Assembly (NCBI GenBank): GCA_963921425.1
Contig: OY992832.1
Location: 13,639,249 to 13,703,248 of the forward strand
Direction: 5' to 3'
DNA: 64,000 nucleotides
Source: Dryas octopetala
Lineage: Eukaryota > Streptophyta > Magnoliopsida > Rosales > Rosaceae
Of this stretch, positions 22,145 through 35,835 are shown in pieces; position 1 is the stretch's first letter, and every line of letters begins with the position of its first letter. Made by a program: the position numbers and the translations under genes. The notes below the pieces were generated by a model, which worked only from the letters and a program-made list of their open reading frames with translations, had not been told where the DNA came from and did not search any database.

Positions 22145-25100
22145 ATGGCTACCAAAGTGTATATTGTGTATGTACCACTTCTTTATCTCTATCTTTTATG
22201 CCAATTCACTATGAACTGCGAAATGCGAATGTGTTCTTTCTGGATCGGGTTTTTTTGTTGAATTTTAATTGTTTTGTTGATGGTGCTTTTTAGTCTGTTA
22301 GAGCTTCAAGCTGTTAAGATTTTAGATTAGTTATTGCTTTATCTGAATATGGTTGGTCCAAATTTTGATTCTTTAAGTAGAAAGAACAATTTTGATTAAT
22401 CTGTCAACCAGGTAACAATTTTGATTAATCTTTGTTTGATCTTTGTGTTTTTTGTACTTTTTGGTGAAGTGGATGTTTTCTTGATAGTTGACGAAGGTTT
22501 ATTCTTTGTATTGTTGTTCTCAAGATGCTGATTTTAGGAAGATATTGATAGTAGTGAGACAAAGGCTGTGGTTTTTTGTGTGGATTGCTATGAAGAGTGA
22601 GAAATTATAGTCAATGTAGAATTGGGAAGCTTTTGCATGTCAGATAATTCACTCAAAGAGCCCAGTAGTCTCTTTCTTTGTTTTGTTATGAATCCAAAAT
22701 TGAATAATTTCAAGTGCAAAGATTAATAAAGTGGCTCTAATGAATTAGATAATTTTTATGTGAATTACACAGTTTACACTCCTGCACCAAATTTAAAGTA
22801 AGATAGAATAGAATGACTGTTGGGTTTTTTTCCCATTGACCATGTAGAAGAAGTTTTGGATTACCCCAAGATCCGATTTTTGTGTAACAAGAAAGCATGA
22901 TGATTGTGTTTTGCTTATGGCCCTGGTGAGGTTGTATTGATGATGTTGAGTCTATAATTGGAGGAACTGTGGCGTTTAATTTGTTCCTCCTGATGTGGGA
23001 TTGTATTGTTGGAAACTATTTGCTCTGAATTTTTTTGAAGAAATCAGTTTTGTAAAACAATAATACATTAGACCTTTTTGGGCGAAAGGCAAAAAAAGAT
23101 TTACTTTTCTGAATGCTGAGGCGGTTCTGTTCTGATTAATGGATGTTATAGTGGACTTTGAAACCTAAGTCATTCATCATCCACAGCATGACTTTGTTTT
23201 TTCTAGCATATCTCCACCAATCAATTTACAGAAAAAAAAAATGTAGTAGTTACTGTTGGAAAATTGGAGATATGTGGATATGTGGATATATTCTTAAGTC
23301 ATTGTTGCAAATGATATCCTCTTAAATAATAGCACTCTGTTGGAGTAGTAGCAGTACTTCGCTCTTTTGTATATACTAGGTTTTATAGTTCCTTTGATAT
23401 TTTTTATCCACTTGAAGTGATAGAAAATCATAAATACTAAATTAACTTATTATTTGGTCAAGGCCACCATAATTTGCAATATTGTTCCTAGGTTTGACTT
23501 AAATATGTAAATATTCATTCCACTCAGTTTCACTAGATTTGACCTTTGGTAATGAATTTATATTCCAAACAGTTGCCTGTGGTTGGCAAGTATTTGTAAG
23601 GTAGGAAAACTTACCATTAGTTAAAGAAAGTTAGAGCCAGGGAAGGATAGGGTTGGCGATTGGAGGGGAAAGGCAGAATTGATTGGATTTTTAAGAAAGT
23701 CTTTTCAGTTGGTGTTGAAATTTTAATAATAAGAGAAGTTCATTATTGTTAGAAACTACTTTTTATCTGTTTTGGTGGTTTTGAATAGAGTGCAGTGATA
23801 GTGCCTTTGGTGCAGTACAGAATTCCTTATGGGCTTGCCAAAGCTACTTTCCTGCACTTTGTTGTGTGCTTGATTGGCAACATCATTCTGATCTGGCCTT
23901 AATTCTTTCTAGACTTAAATGATTCATCTTTACACGTTTAGTTTCTTGTCTTAGCAGAAGCCCTCTTCTATACTTGCAATTACTTTATACTCTGACACTA
24001 CTCCCTGTGTCCTTTTAATCAATGTCAGAAATGCAAAAAGACATGGCATTGCAATATTTCTTAGAAATATGTTGTTAGTCAGAGTGCAATCAGCTGTTGC
24101 CAACATTTTCCATGAATGGAAAAGGGGCTTTATTAATGCTTACAGCTGCTTTGTGTTTTCAAAGGCATGTGTCACTCCACATTTTTTTATTTTATTTTAT
24201 GCGAAACTGATCCCTTCTAGGTCCTATATTTTTTTATTGTGGTCATGCCTCAATTTGATGCATTGGCTGTTTGATCCTCTGACCATGCCTCTTAGTTCAG
24301 GCACAATAGGTGGTCACGCCAATAATGCTCTGTACTATACTCAGAGTGGCATGGCATGTTGTTTCATCATACTCTTGGTTATATGGTCTTCTGTGGTTAA
24401 TTTTGAAACCTTATCAGTTTTGTTTGGTTGCCACTTGCCACATAGGCTTTGGTCCATATGCATGTGGTTAGTACATAGCATGTGCGAGAGAGTTGACCTT
24501 GATTCTTGGTGGTAGTGGTATCAAAATTTGGTAACTAGGCCAAGTTGAGACATGGAATGCTTTTAGACTACTGTTAGAGTTGGTTGAATTAGTTTTTCTC
24601 TGAATTTTGAATCTCTTCACTAAAAAGGTTCTTATCTGAATATGGGTGGTTATTAATGCATAATTAGTTTTTCAAAATTGGGACAGTATATCTGAGAAAT
24701 TGGAATAATGTTTTTCTTTGAAGTAATTCTTTTGGTGAACTAATGAAATCATTGCCTCCAGAAAGACTGACAGAAGCCAGCAGTTCAATTAGAGGCCACT
24801 TTTGGGAAAAGTATTTTTCCCTGTAATTAGCAAATGAGAATGGTGACTGAACCTAAGTCAGCCACATTTGTACATTCCCGTGTTGATATGTTTTAACCTG
24901 ATCTCTTTGTTTTTTTCTCCATTCAAAACATTTGTGTATATGTATAAACATAAACCCATCCAGTTGATTCTCTAGCATGCTCTCATATTTCTTTTACTTA
25001 AATACAACCCACTTTATTGAGACCTTTTATTGCTCTTACAGGTACTATTCCATGTACGGACATGTAGAGAAACTAGCAGAAGAAATAAAAAAAGGTGCTT

Positions 25101-25638
25101 CATCTGTCGAAGGTGTAGAAGCCACACTTTGGCAGGTGAGTGTGCATTTTCTTTCATCCATGCATTGCAATCTGCAAACATTTCATGAATTCAGCCCGTG
25201 TTTATTGGAGCTTGCTCAATAGATGGTAGAAACCTAGAATGCTAATTTTGAGCAACAAACAGATTCAGAAAAAGATTAAGCTTCTTCTTTTTGCAAAAGG
25301 ATGTATAAACATAGGATGATTCAAAACATTAAACCTAGTAACCCTATTACCAAGGTTTTAAGGTTGGAACCTTGCTTGATGGTTAACTCAATAGTCACAA
25401 ATCATTTTCCAAGGCATGTCTCACATTTTAGGCCAAGGTTTGAAACTGACCTTGTTTTAAAGCCCCATCTACCACCAGTGCTTGTCAAATTGGTACACCT
25501 ATGCTCTGTTGAGAAGTCCCCCCTTTCCACCTGTTGCTTTGTAAAAATTGGTTCTCCTGATTCTCCAATGTATCTTGGTTACTTGTCTATATGGATGCAC
25601 CTGTATATCAGAATATTGTTTTCCATCATTTTCTTGCA

Positions 25639-25670
<32 letters not shown>

Positions 25671-26573
25671 ATTATTATATATAGCTTCGCAATTAGCAAC
25701 ACTTGTGTGTACTCTTCTCTAGTTTTACTATTAATTTCAGTACCTTGACAAATCATGATTTTCCTTTTTTACTCCTTTGTTTAAACACAATCATGGGCTT
25801 CCCATCTATTTGCTTCTACATATGAAGATCCTGGTTGTTAGTATAGGATAAAAATTTTATTTTTTGGTTGAATTAAAATTTTTATTCTTCTATTTCATGA
25901 TTATGTTTGTCTTCTAAGTCTGGTGAACTTGATTGAAGAATAAGATTGACTATAGTGGGCTTATGAAACAGGTCCCTGAGACACTACAAGATGAGGTGCT
26001 TGGGAAAATGAGTGCACCACCGAAGAGTGATGTACAGATCATCACGCCAAATGAACTTGCTGAGGCAGATGGATTCGTTTTTGGCTTTCCAACAAGATTT
26101 GGTATGATGGCTGCTCAATTTAAAGCATTTCTGGACGCAACTGGCGGTCAATGGAGAACACAACAGCTTGCTGGCAAACCTGCTGGGATCTTTTACAGCA
26201 CCGGATCTCAAGGTGGTGGACAAGAGACTACCGCGTAAGTTTCTATATCACATTTAATCAATCAACCAGAATAACATTGAAAAACTTGTCGGTATCTTAG
26301 GTGGAGACTGGAGATGGTAATAATATTTGTGATTTTTATAGATTGACTGCCATCACTCAGCTGGTTCACCATGGGATGATATTTGTACCCATTGGGTACA
26401 CATTTGGAGCTGGCATGTTTGAAATGGAGAATGTCAAAGGTGGAAGTCCTTATGGTGCAGGAACTTTTGCTGGGGATGGCTCAAGACAGCCAACCAAGCT
26501 TGAGCTGGAGCAAGCATTCCACCAAGGGAAATACATTGCCACCATCACAAAGAAGCTCAAGGGAGCTGCTTAA
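22145..26573 (+). CDS. FQR1: NAD(P)H:quinone oxidoreductase, FQR1/WrbA flavodoxin-like family
   Basis: Exons 22145-22167, 25042-25135, 25972-26234 and 26342-26573 join in frame to give 203 aa, the normal length of the family. The first coding exon is only 23 nt (MATKVYI plus two bases of Val) and is separated by a 2.87-kb intron. It is supported by the exact splice phase that rebuilds [22 protein letters not shown]-binding features are visible: the phosphate loop YYSMYGH near residue 10, FPTRFGMM near 80, and [12 protein letters not shown] near 115. The C-terminal [14 protein letters not shown] is conserved in WrbA proteins. The enzyme reduces quinones with two electrons from NAD(P)H and limits semiquinone radicals. 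Arabidopsis FQR1 is an auxin primary-response gene. Start and end codons are unambiguous. Confidence 0.95.
22168..25041 (+). other. Long first intron of FQR1
   Basis: Donor GTATGT at 22168 and acceptor TTACAG ending at 25041. T-rich with no internal gene recognised; a 148-codon open frame at 24069-24515 has no domain signal and is regarded as chance. Confidence 0.75.
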
Positions 26574-27898
26574 TATCAAGTGCACAAAGATACTCAAATG
26601 GGGGGACCTTAGTCAATTCTTCTACCTACAATTTCAATTGCTCATTTCTATTTGCCTGCAAGTATAATTCTTGCTTTATCTGGTATATGTTTTCTATGTG
26701 TTTTACACAAAACAGTTATTATTCATAATGATAAGGGTTTGTTTGCTCATCCATATTCCCCATAAATTTCTTAGATTTTTTGTTGATCGTATAAGGTGCC
26801 AAGAGAAACCAGTTATATAATACACAAATTGGTGTCAAGAATACAAAAGTCTTAATTATTCTTTTGGGTAGTCAGTTGTGATGAAAATGGAGAATTATTT
26901 TCTCTTTTTTTTTTTTTTTCCCTGGGAAGTAAAGCATCTTTAAACATACAAAAGGCAAAGCCCAACAGAAAGATACAAAGGGCCAAAGAGTTTGCTACTA
27001 CCATTTCCTTCACTGTCACCCTACGTATGCAAGAGGTGGAGGGCATGCATCACTGCTGATGCATTTGGGCTTCAATTAATTAAAGAAATGCTTCAATGAC
27101 AGTAAACAATGACTAAAAGAGAATTGATTAGGGGGTAAAAGCACTTACCAAGAAAATCACTTGCCAGGAGTAGGACGATTAAAAGTGAAAAGCATATTAA
27201 GAATTTGGTTAACTTGTAAGAGAAGACAAAAGTAGATGGTAAAGTAAGCTAGAAGATATTATAATTTCTTCTACTCACATGATAGGCTATATTAGCACAA
27301 TAATGATCAATGTGCTTAGATGCTTTCTTGATTTCTGCATTTATTTATGTTTCTCACTAAAGTTGATGTTACTAGAGAATTTTCTTCAAAGGATGTGGCT
27401 TTCTGCCTATTTTGCCATTGTTTATATATTAATTCAAGTTTTGTTTTACAAATTCAAGGATTATTCCATATCTTTACGTAACAAATTTTGAAGCATAGAG
27501 GAAAATTCTTATATTTATAATGTATCATTTGGATTAAATGTAAAGCAATGCAAATTGTAGGGATGAAATCAAATTCCAACAACTCTAGTCGGGAATAGGT
27601 TGAGTGTTGGACTGAGTAAAACTTTTATATAATGGATGTATATATTAATTGTCTTTATCTTTCTCATTTTATGATTTAGTACATAATAAAAGAGATAGAC
27701 ATATACACATATGATATATATATCCGTGATAAATAAATTAATAAATTTTTTTCGAATACGTATACTCGGGAGTAATTTGAAATTAAATATTCTGGGTTAG
27801 TCCGTACACAACCCTGGCAATAGTTTTGTACTAACCCAAAGACAATTAAATATAAGAGTTTGGAATCCCTCTTTCTCCATTCTTAATTTATAACCAAA

Positions 27899-28307
27899 AG
27901 ACTTTTTTACATTTTACCCACCTGAATTTTGAGTTCAATTTCATTTCACCACTTAAAAAAAAATTGTGTCAATTTATCACCTGAATTAAAAATTTGTTAC
28001 AATGTACTACCTGTGGCTCATTTTGTCTAAATTTTTGTTAAAAATAAGAGTGTTTTGGTCTTTTTCAAATTCCTATTAATTGTTAGAAAAAAAAAATGAT
28101 TTTTTTACATTGGAACTACTTTGACACAATAAAAAACTGACTTGAAAAGATCAAAACACCCATATTAACAAAAGTTGAGACAAAATAAGTCGTAGGTGGT
28201 ATATTGCAACAAATTTTTAATTCAGTTGATAAATTGACATAATTTTTTATTAGGTGGTGAAGTGAAATTAAGCTCAAAATTCAAGTAGGTAAAGTGTAAT
28301 AAAGTCT
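27899..28307. mobile_element. Fold-back MITE-like element
   Basis: About 409 bp. The left end AGACTTTTTTACATTTTACC pairs with a right end whose complement is AGACTTTATTACACTTTACC. Inner blocks such as CACCTGAATT and GTGTTTTGGTCTTTTTCAA with their mirrored partners also pair. No target duplication was identified. Non-coding. Confidence 0.78.
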
Positions 28308-30042
28308 AACGAGAGATAATATCAAACAATCCATATGTTTATTTCATATTTAATTTCATAAGTACTCAATAACAAGGTGCGGATCCCGAGGTGTGACACA
28401 TTAATATATGTTTCTCCAAATATCTCATCTAACCAATTGTTACAAGAGTACGTCATAAGAGGTAAAGTAGGTGCCAAGATTATACCAATTGAGTATATTT
28501 GAAATGAAAGATCAAAGATCAGCCACTTTTATCTTCTTTATGTTTATTTTAATTGTATAGCATACAGAATTTCCTCTCTCTTTTTTAATGCCAAGAATTA
28601 TAATTAATCACATAAAGTTGTTGATAATTAGTTGTTTCAACTCCATTTATAAAAGTTATTCCTTAGAGACCAGCCAAATGGCAAAAGCCATTGTGACAAC
28701 ACTCACCAACTATTCTTATCAACTGTTATTACCATTTTAATTAGAACAAATAATCAATAAGGATAATAAGATAATAGAGGGACAAAACAAGTCCCACGCC
28801 TAAAAAATAATAGAATTAAGTTCATTTAAAGTGCTTGTAACCCACAATTAGATTAGAAAAATATATAGTAATTTATATAATTTTTTTACATATTACTTGT
28901 GGAATGTCAATGCATCACTACCATGAAAAATAATGTATACACATAAGTCCAAGGAAAAAAATTCTTAAAATTTTAAAAATACAATTGTAATTGTTAAAAT
29001 GTAACATAATTAATTGTGATGAAATGACAATTACATGCAAGAGCGTTTGAATGCTCACGAGCAATGTTAATCTGACATGTTATATCCCAATATGACATTT
29101 GTATCATTGATTGGTAAAATTTTATTAAAATATAATAATTAGATTAATAATATAACATGTGAAATATTTGATAATTAATACCTAAGGTATTTACATTTAT
29201 AGAACACCATGATACATATAACCCAATGACAATCTGGAAAAGAAATTGAAAGACCAGAACAATTAGATGGAGGGGGACCATTCATAGTCCATAGAGGATA
29301 GAAATAGAAATATATATATGAATGGAGAAAGAAAGAGAGGTTTGGCGTCTCTTTACCTTCCAATGGAAGCCCCTCAATGTGACCATGCCATTCGATAAAA
29401 AGCACAAAGCATGAGCCATGGCATCTTACAAATTAAATACAATTTTCTAATTCTGACAACAAAATATAATCTAAAAAGTTAACTGTAAAAAAAGACCTGA
29501 AAAGAGGAGCTGTGGGCCATCGTCTGACTTCCACTATCATATATTCCCAGCACATAAACAAATGAAAAGTGAGATATCTCCAATCAAATGCCATCCCCAC
29601 ACTGACTCACTCCCCTATTCTAAAATTCAATTATTCCCTTCCCAAATTTTCTCCATCTTCCTTTTTCTCTTAAACTAAAGGTAGTGCCAGCTCTATTCAC
29701 AATATAGCAACAAGGAATAAAAGCTCCTTTATCTCTTCTTCTTCTTCTTCTATTAAAATGATCATCAGCAGCTGCAGCCTATAATTAACAACAATTAAAT
29801 TAATTTTTCTCTAATATTAAACTAATTAATCAGAAACTTTCCCTAAATTCAGCATATGTTCTTTATTCTTAATCCCCACAGCCCTAATCATAATTTTTCA
29901 ATTATTACAATAATTAATCAATATGCTATGCTTCCAATGGTCCCAATCTAGGCCAAAGCTGCATCATTTTGCCTGTAGCTGACCCAACAAGTTAATTAGG
30001 GCATGTCCTTTTGGAGGGTCACTGCCTTTTCCTTCCTTCCTC

Positions 30043-30058
30043 CCCCCCCCCCCCCCCC
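30043..30058. repeat. Poly(C) run
   Basis: About 16 consecutive C on the + strand, rare in this AT-rich DNA; the exact length is prone to sequencing error. Confidence 0.85.
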
Positions 30059-30296
30059 ATTCACCAATTTTATTATTTCTTTTTCATCCCGGACCCGTAC
30101 ACATATGTGGGCATATCTCTGTTTCTCCGCTCCTTTTTGCATTAATTCATATCTTATCATTCCCAATTAACTTGGCTGGCTAGGGTTTGATAAGATCCAT
30201 CGAAACACATCGTACAACACAACTATCTAGTAGCAGAGAATTGAAGAGAATAGGTTCCTGCATGCCCCGGACGTAATTCAACCATTTTTGCTTGCT

Positions 30297-32532
30297 TTAT
30301 CTGAAAGTTCCTCCAAATGTAGGCGTCCAAAAATCAACCGTTGTCTCATGTGTGACCGGGAATGTGCTCGAAACCGGTACCAAACACAGCCCTCGGCTTC
30401 TAAGGTCTTGCTTGGGACCTTCAGGGTCCTTAGATTTATGATCAGAATTCTGCATTAACCAAACTAAAAATTAAAAAATGAACTCTTTAAAAATAAGTAC
30501 ACCAATAAATTAACTAATTGTTAATTGCACCCATTGGGATCAGTACTATATATATAGGTATTATTTTTTTGAATGGCAGAAGGAGAATATATATTGGACC
30601 TGCTGCTGCTGGTGTTGTATGGCAGCTCCACTTTTCATGTATGGGGTACTTAAAACCTGATATTATAAGATAAAAAAACATTTATACATTAATTACCATA
30701 TTCTGTTTGTGCCACAGGATTACAGGAATGGGTTGCATTGTCATTAAGTCAATTATTCTATTGTAATGTAATTAACTTATGACATTAATATAGAAAAGGT
30801 CTAGCTAGCTAGCTTTATGGGACTTACAGTTACTTGTTCATGGAGGAACTTGATATATTCAATGGCTTCAGAGAGAACCGAGGCTGTATCAGTCTGACAC
30901 ACAATTAAAGATGATTTAAAATCCATCAAATTGAAGTAAATTAAAAAAAAAAAAATTTCAGAAAGTGAATGATGATCGATGATATCTCACTAGTACTCTA
31001 TTACTGTTTGTGAAAGTAAAGGAGATAGAATGCTAGATAGATCTGCTTACCTTTCCGAAAGGTGAAACCAATTGTTGGAGCGCAGTGATTCTGTCCCCCA
31101 TCTTCTCTTTCCTCACCTAAGACACCAAAGCTACAAGTTCTCATATCCATGGCTAGCTACTAGCTATGATAAAAGAAAAAGCTCAACGATCCCTCTTGTC
31201 AAAAAAGAAATAAACGGAGCAATAAAAGCTCTTATTGTACCTTAAAAGCTGGCAAAGCTGATGAGGTTTCATTCCGAGGCCTTTTGGATGCTGCTTCAGT
31301 CCCACTTTTCTTCACCACTGCACCCGAGTCCGCCTGATGATGAACTAAATGAGATAGATTCTGCTCAACAATCAATGATCGAACATATATGTTAATTAAT
31401 TTAATTAATCACTTTGATCATGATGGATAATCGAAACCTAATCATGAAGTTAGCTAGCTAATCAATATGGTGATCAATATGATATATACGTGATTTAAGT
31501 GATAACATAACATGTGAGACAGTTATTATCATCCTAATAAATTAGTAATTACCTTTGGTTTCTCATCAAAGCGTGCTGTGGGAAACTGCGGTTGCAATGA
31601 GGGGAAGAAGCTCGGCCGGACATCTTTGATGGCAGCCTCAGACGCATTCCAGAAGGGAGCGTTGTTAGAAAATTGTAAGTGGTTATGAGGAGGGTGTTTT
31701 GGAGGTGATGATGTTCTTAGAAACTGAGGCACCTTATTAGACCAAGAAGCAGGCAATAACTCACTAGAGTTAATGCCATAATTTGCTTGATAAGGGAAGT
31801 TATGGATATTGGCCGATGAAGGCTGATTATGATGATGATGATGATGATCCTGTGGTGATCCCAATAGTCCTTGTAATAATATGGTTGATGGGCTTCCATA
31901 CAAAGCTGCTGAATCCATCTGAAAGCTAGAGGGCAAGCCTTGGCATGTCACCGTGCTCTCGCCGCCGGAGCTGTACTGAGGACTAAACTGCGTTTGATCT
32001 AACGAAAAACCCCGATTCATTGGCTTGAACTCGGTGTTCGAGGAATCGCCACAGCTGCCGGAAAACATCTTGTCCCTCCATTGGACTTGCTGATCCGTTT
32101 CTTGATGAAATATTGAACGAAAACTGCTCTCCGCACCCTTCTCGTGGCCACGACTGTACACAATAATCAACATCACAGATTATACAATTTCACATTCGAA
32201 TCAAATTCATGAAAATATTGCTGCACTTACAATAAGGCGGCTTGGTTCCAATCCGCGGCGTGGGAGGAGAGCCCTAAACCCATCATATGCAAGTTGGGAT
32301 CGCCGCCGGTGGTGGAATCAGGCCCTTGCAGCTTCTGGGTATCATGGAAAACCATCGAAGACGTGCCGGAGACTGATCCAGAATCCATGGAGGACCTTGC
32401 CTTGAGGTCAACCATGTCCGGTTGCCATCCAAAGCTCCCCAAGCTATTCAGGCTAGAAGACGGATGAGGCGGCGGGGATGTTCTGGATGATGAGTCCCAC
32501 CAGTTCCCAGTTGTCTGAAATTCGTCTGCCAT
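30297..32532 (-). CDS. BHLH112: bHLH transcription factor, bHLH112-like
   Basis: Seven exons on -: 32532-32231, 32153-31553, 31360-31241, 31116-31051, 30893-30828, 30656-30600 and 30449-30297 (454 aa, in frame throughout). The N-terminus MADEFQTTGNWW and the block MMGLGLSSHAADWNQ resemble Arabidopsis bHLH112. The middle is Ser/Pro-rich with a six-His run. Exons 4 and 5 (66 nt each) encode the atypical basic-HLH region VRKEKMGDRITALQQLV and SPFGKTDTASVLSEAIEYI. The next exon begins VLSTPYMK, and the end has LCLVPVSSTFPV and DFWTPTFGG, both hallmarks of this subfamily. The basic part lacks the canonical His-Glu-Arg E-box readers, as in bHLH112, which is reported to regulate stress responses. 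The ATG at 32532 is the first; an upstream in-frame TTG was ignored. The 57-nt exon is easily missed by automated annotation. Confidence 0.94.
31833..31852 (-). repeat. Coding (ATG/CAT)n repeat encoding poly-His
   Basis: A trinucleotide run in exon 2 of the bHLH gene encodes six consecutive His. Likely to vary in length among alleles. Confidence 0.8.
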
Positions 32533-32660
32533 ATATACCTGCAAATCAATCAAACCTCAACAAAGCGATCTCTTGGGGTGCACTCGACAAAGCGAACTTG
32601 CTGCTGTGCTTTCATAAAATGATGAGGATGATGAAGAGAAAGCGTTTCGCTGCATCTCTG

Positions 32661-32668
32661 TATTTATA
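32661..32668 (-). promoter_or_regulatory. Probable TATA box of the bHLH gene
   Basis: TATAAATA on the - strand, about 130 bp upstream of the ATG at 32532. Confidence 0.5.
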
Positions 32669-35600
32669 CATATTTATATTAGCTAGATAGTAAGGTAAGC
32701 TGGTCATCAACTTCAACCGTTTGGGTGTATAGCTAACAGTGAGTGAAAGAAATAGTAACCGGAATGTGGTTGACATTTCATGGGCTGATTAGACAACGGA
32801 AAAGGACAATTTCAATTTCAATTTCAGTTTCTCTTCTTTTGTCTTTTAATTCTTTATTTCTTTACTAATTTTCACTTTTAATTGTTTTTGTTTGTTTCTT
32901 GTTGTTAGTATATATAAATTATCACTAGAGATTCATTTTATCTTTAATTAATTTAGTGAGAATTAGGAGACATAATTGTGGCACTTCAATTATATATGTC
33001 AAGCTAGGTTGGCCTCTCAGAGGAGCTAGCCACCCTGCCAATTATATAGAGCTAAGACAAAAGTCACAAAAGGGTAAATTAAGATGATTGGTGTATCGCA
33101 ATTACCACTTCAAAATTTAATCTATGTGTCGAGTTAATTTGTCCTATGATTATAAGGGATAGAATTCAATTTCTTCTAATATAACAAAAATAAATAAATA
33201 ACCTAGACACCTAGCTACTAATCACACAATATATTAGTGTCCCTCTCGAACCTTATCAATCTCGAACTCTAGTTATTTTTATCACTCCAATGATACAAAA
33301 ATTAAACTTGACTAATATACAAGCCCGTACAAATATAAGTACATACGTACTGTTAGACTATGGGCTTTAATTTGTGTTGCTGCTTTCTTATCCATTTAAA
33401 GAACAATGAGCTAATGAAAAATGCTTCTATATATATATAGGATTGATGCCCTTAATTTATTGATCAAAACCCCTGAACTATAAGTCTATAAGGCTTCGCT
33501 TTAAGCAAGGTTTTGGTGAAATGAATTGACAAGAGGCCTCCTAGCTAGGTCTGGAAAGATTGGACCTAAACATACACTCAACTTCATCAGGTTTCTTTTA
33601 TTTGAGGAATGGATGTACATAGGAACTTCTTATCTCTTTTAACAAAGTACGTAGAGAAAAATATCATTAACTAGTTAGTCATCAACTAATTAAACCCTTA
33701 AAAAAGAGTGATTTACACTTCAAACTTAATTTTCCATCTCTTTCTAAGACTTTAATTTCTCCAATTTTTTTATTTATTTTTGAATATGAAAAGGCTTTCA
33801 ATAATTATCATTATTTATGTTGTCTACTGGTGGAGGCTTTGCCTAAATAAAAAGATTGACAAAGCCATTTGGCCATTCAACAAATACTAATTTCAGCACA
33901 AAATAGAAATTAATCGAAGTCAAGTCAACCAATCGGAATATCAAATTAGATATGGAAGGAGGGTCAAAACTGTCCCATCACCTGTGGCATGATGAGAACC
34001 CTCTCCGTGAAGTCCACCGTTTAACTAATGACCGCTAATAAAGTAAGTATTTTTTTTTCTTAAATCCTAAATGCATGACTCAATTGTAATTTTATTTTCT
34101 TATAATTAATCGTTATTATTTATTAAATAGAGAACCATATTATAATTTTAATTCATATTAAATGATATGTAATCACTAGACTTAATATATGAATAAACAT
34201 GCTCTAATATTATAAAGAAAATTAAAATATCTAATCTAAAACTAATTAATTATGAATAAAGACTATATTTTTATAATGCGGAATATTCCCGTTGACCATT
34301 GGTTCTTTCTAAGTTCTCATTCATAGTTCTCTTACAAAAAAAAAAGTTATTCAATGATTTATTATTTTTCTAAAATTTTACTTGTAATGCATAAAAAGTA
34401 AAAACCCCTAAATTAAACAAGAATGATGTTAAGTTTTGACTAACAAGGTTGGAGACTTGGAGGGATGAAGAGGCGGCAGGGGAATGAGAGAAAGACGAGG
34501 GGATTAGATGAGATTTAATATTAGAAATTATTATGACTTTTTGAAACAAGAGTCAACGAGTGGGGTCCAGGAGGCGTGCAAGCGTGCGAAGACACGTGGG
34601 ACCCACTTTCAAATTTTCCAGCCACCCTAAGAGTCAGAGCCCTGACAGTGACCTATCTGTATATTCTTCTCCTATCCTAATCATTCGGCCTACCCAAACA
34701 CCCAACAGGCCCAACACCAAACACCCACCCATCCTCTTCATCAAATATCCCCTCCTTTCAATTTTAATTATTTCTCTACCTTTGCAAATTAAACTCACTC
34801 TTTTTTGTTTTCATTTGAATTTTTACGAATTTAATTTTTTATTATCGATAAATTTATTTATATATATATATCATACAATGATGTTTGTGTTATTAAAGAA
34901 CTCTTATCTATAGATGAAATTGAGACAAAAACTGCATCAACCTGGTGAATTAGAAGTTGATGTACAATTTAGTACTATAGTAATGATGGTGAGCCTTTTA
35001 TATATTTTGTGTGTTGGGTACTTGACAAGTGTGGTGGATCAAACAAGAAGCCAATTTGTACAAGCTCTCTTAAAATGGTGGACTTAGGTTTAAAAATTGG
35101 ATCATCATGAATCCATGATGATGAAATCATACATTTAACCAACCAAGGAGTTTCAACTGTGCTTGTTGTAAGTCCAAAGTTGTGAACATTTGTTGAATTG
35201 GTGCGCAACTCATCATACTCGCAGATTAGTTGAGCCTTGAAAATAATTGATATAATATTTGATAACCAAAATGTGTGTCCCAATTGTAACTTAGTCTGCT
35301 CAACCATGTTTCCATCCGTAGGGTAATTAGTGTCCGACCCTTACTCTTACCCTCCTAAAATCTTAGGCCTTCATTCATATCAAATGAAAAATAATCAATA
35401 TGGCTCATGACAATTTTATACTTCTATGGTCATATAAGTTGAGTCTAACTAATTTTTGTAAGGATAATTCTTGATAGGTAACCTAATTAAAATGAACGGT
35501 TTATATTATAAGTTCACATGTAGAGCCCACCTTATAATATGGTCCAATCAAATTTTAATACTTATTTGGTGGTTTATTTGTGAATAATTAAGGATTAATT

Positions 35601-35831
35601 GGATCTAGATCCTCTCATTGTCATGACTATATATCCCAGCTAATTTTTGTCCTAGCGGTCCGTTAGCAATCCGAAAGTTATAATGAATTTTGAAGTTCTA
35701 TCACTCAATCTTTAAGAAAATAAGAAAATTTTTGGATTAGAAGTCGAGGACAGTCAAGACAAGGAGATGATTTAAATTCTTGAGAGCTTACCCCCCATGT
35801 ATAACTCATAACTAAACTTGGCAATATTTTA
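32669..35831. other. 5' flank of the bHLH gene and AT-rich DNA
   Basis: No gene is seen. A block at about 34555-34625 is relatively GC-rich and includes the G-box GACACGTGGGACC, roughly 2 kb upstream of the bHLH ATG; this could be a distal regulatory site. Downstream of it is C/T-rich then AT-rich simple sequence. Confidence 0.5.
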
Positions 35832-35835
35832 TCTA

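Larger units (their letters stand above)
26574..30296. other. Convergent intergenic region, FQR1 to bHLH gene
   Basis: Holds both 3' flanks, a fold-back element at 27899-28307, a (CTT)n stretch at about 29737-29752 and a run of about 16 C at 30043-30058. No further gene is seen. Confidence 0.6.

Noticed and set aside
24069..24515. 148-codon ORF inside FQR1 intron 1
   Set aside because: No domain or signal, hydrophobic residues follow T-richness, and it lies wholly inside a well-supported intron.
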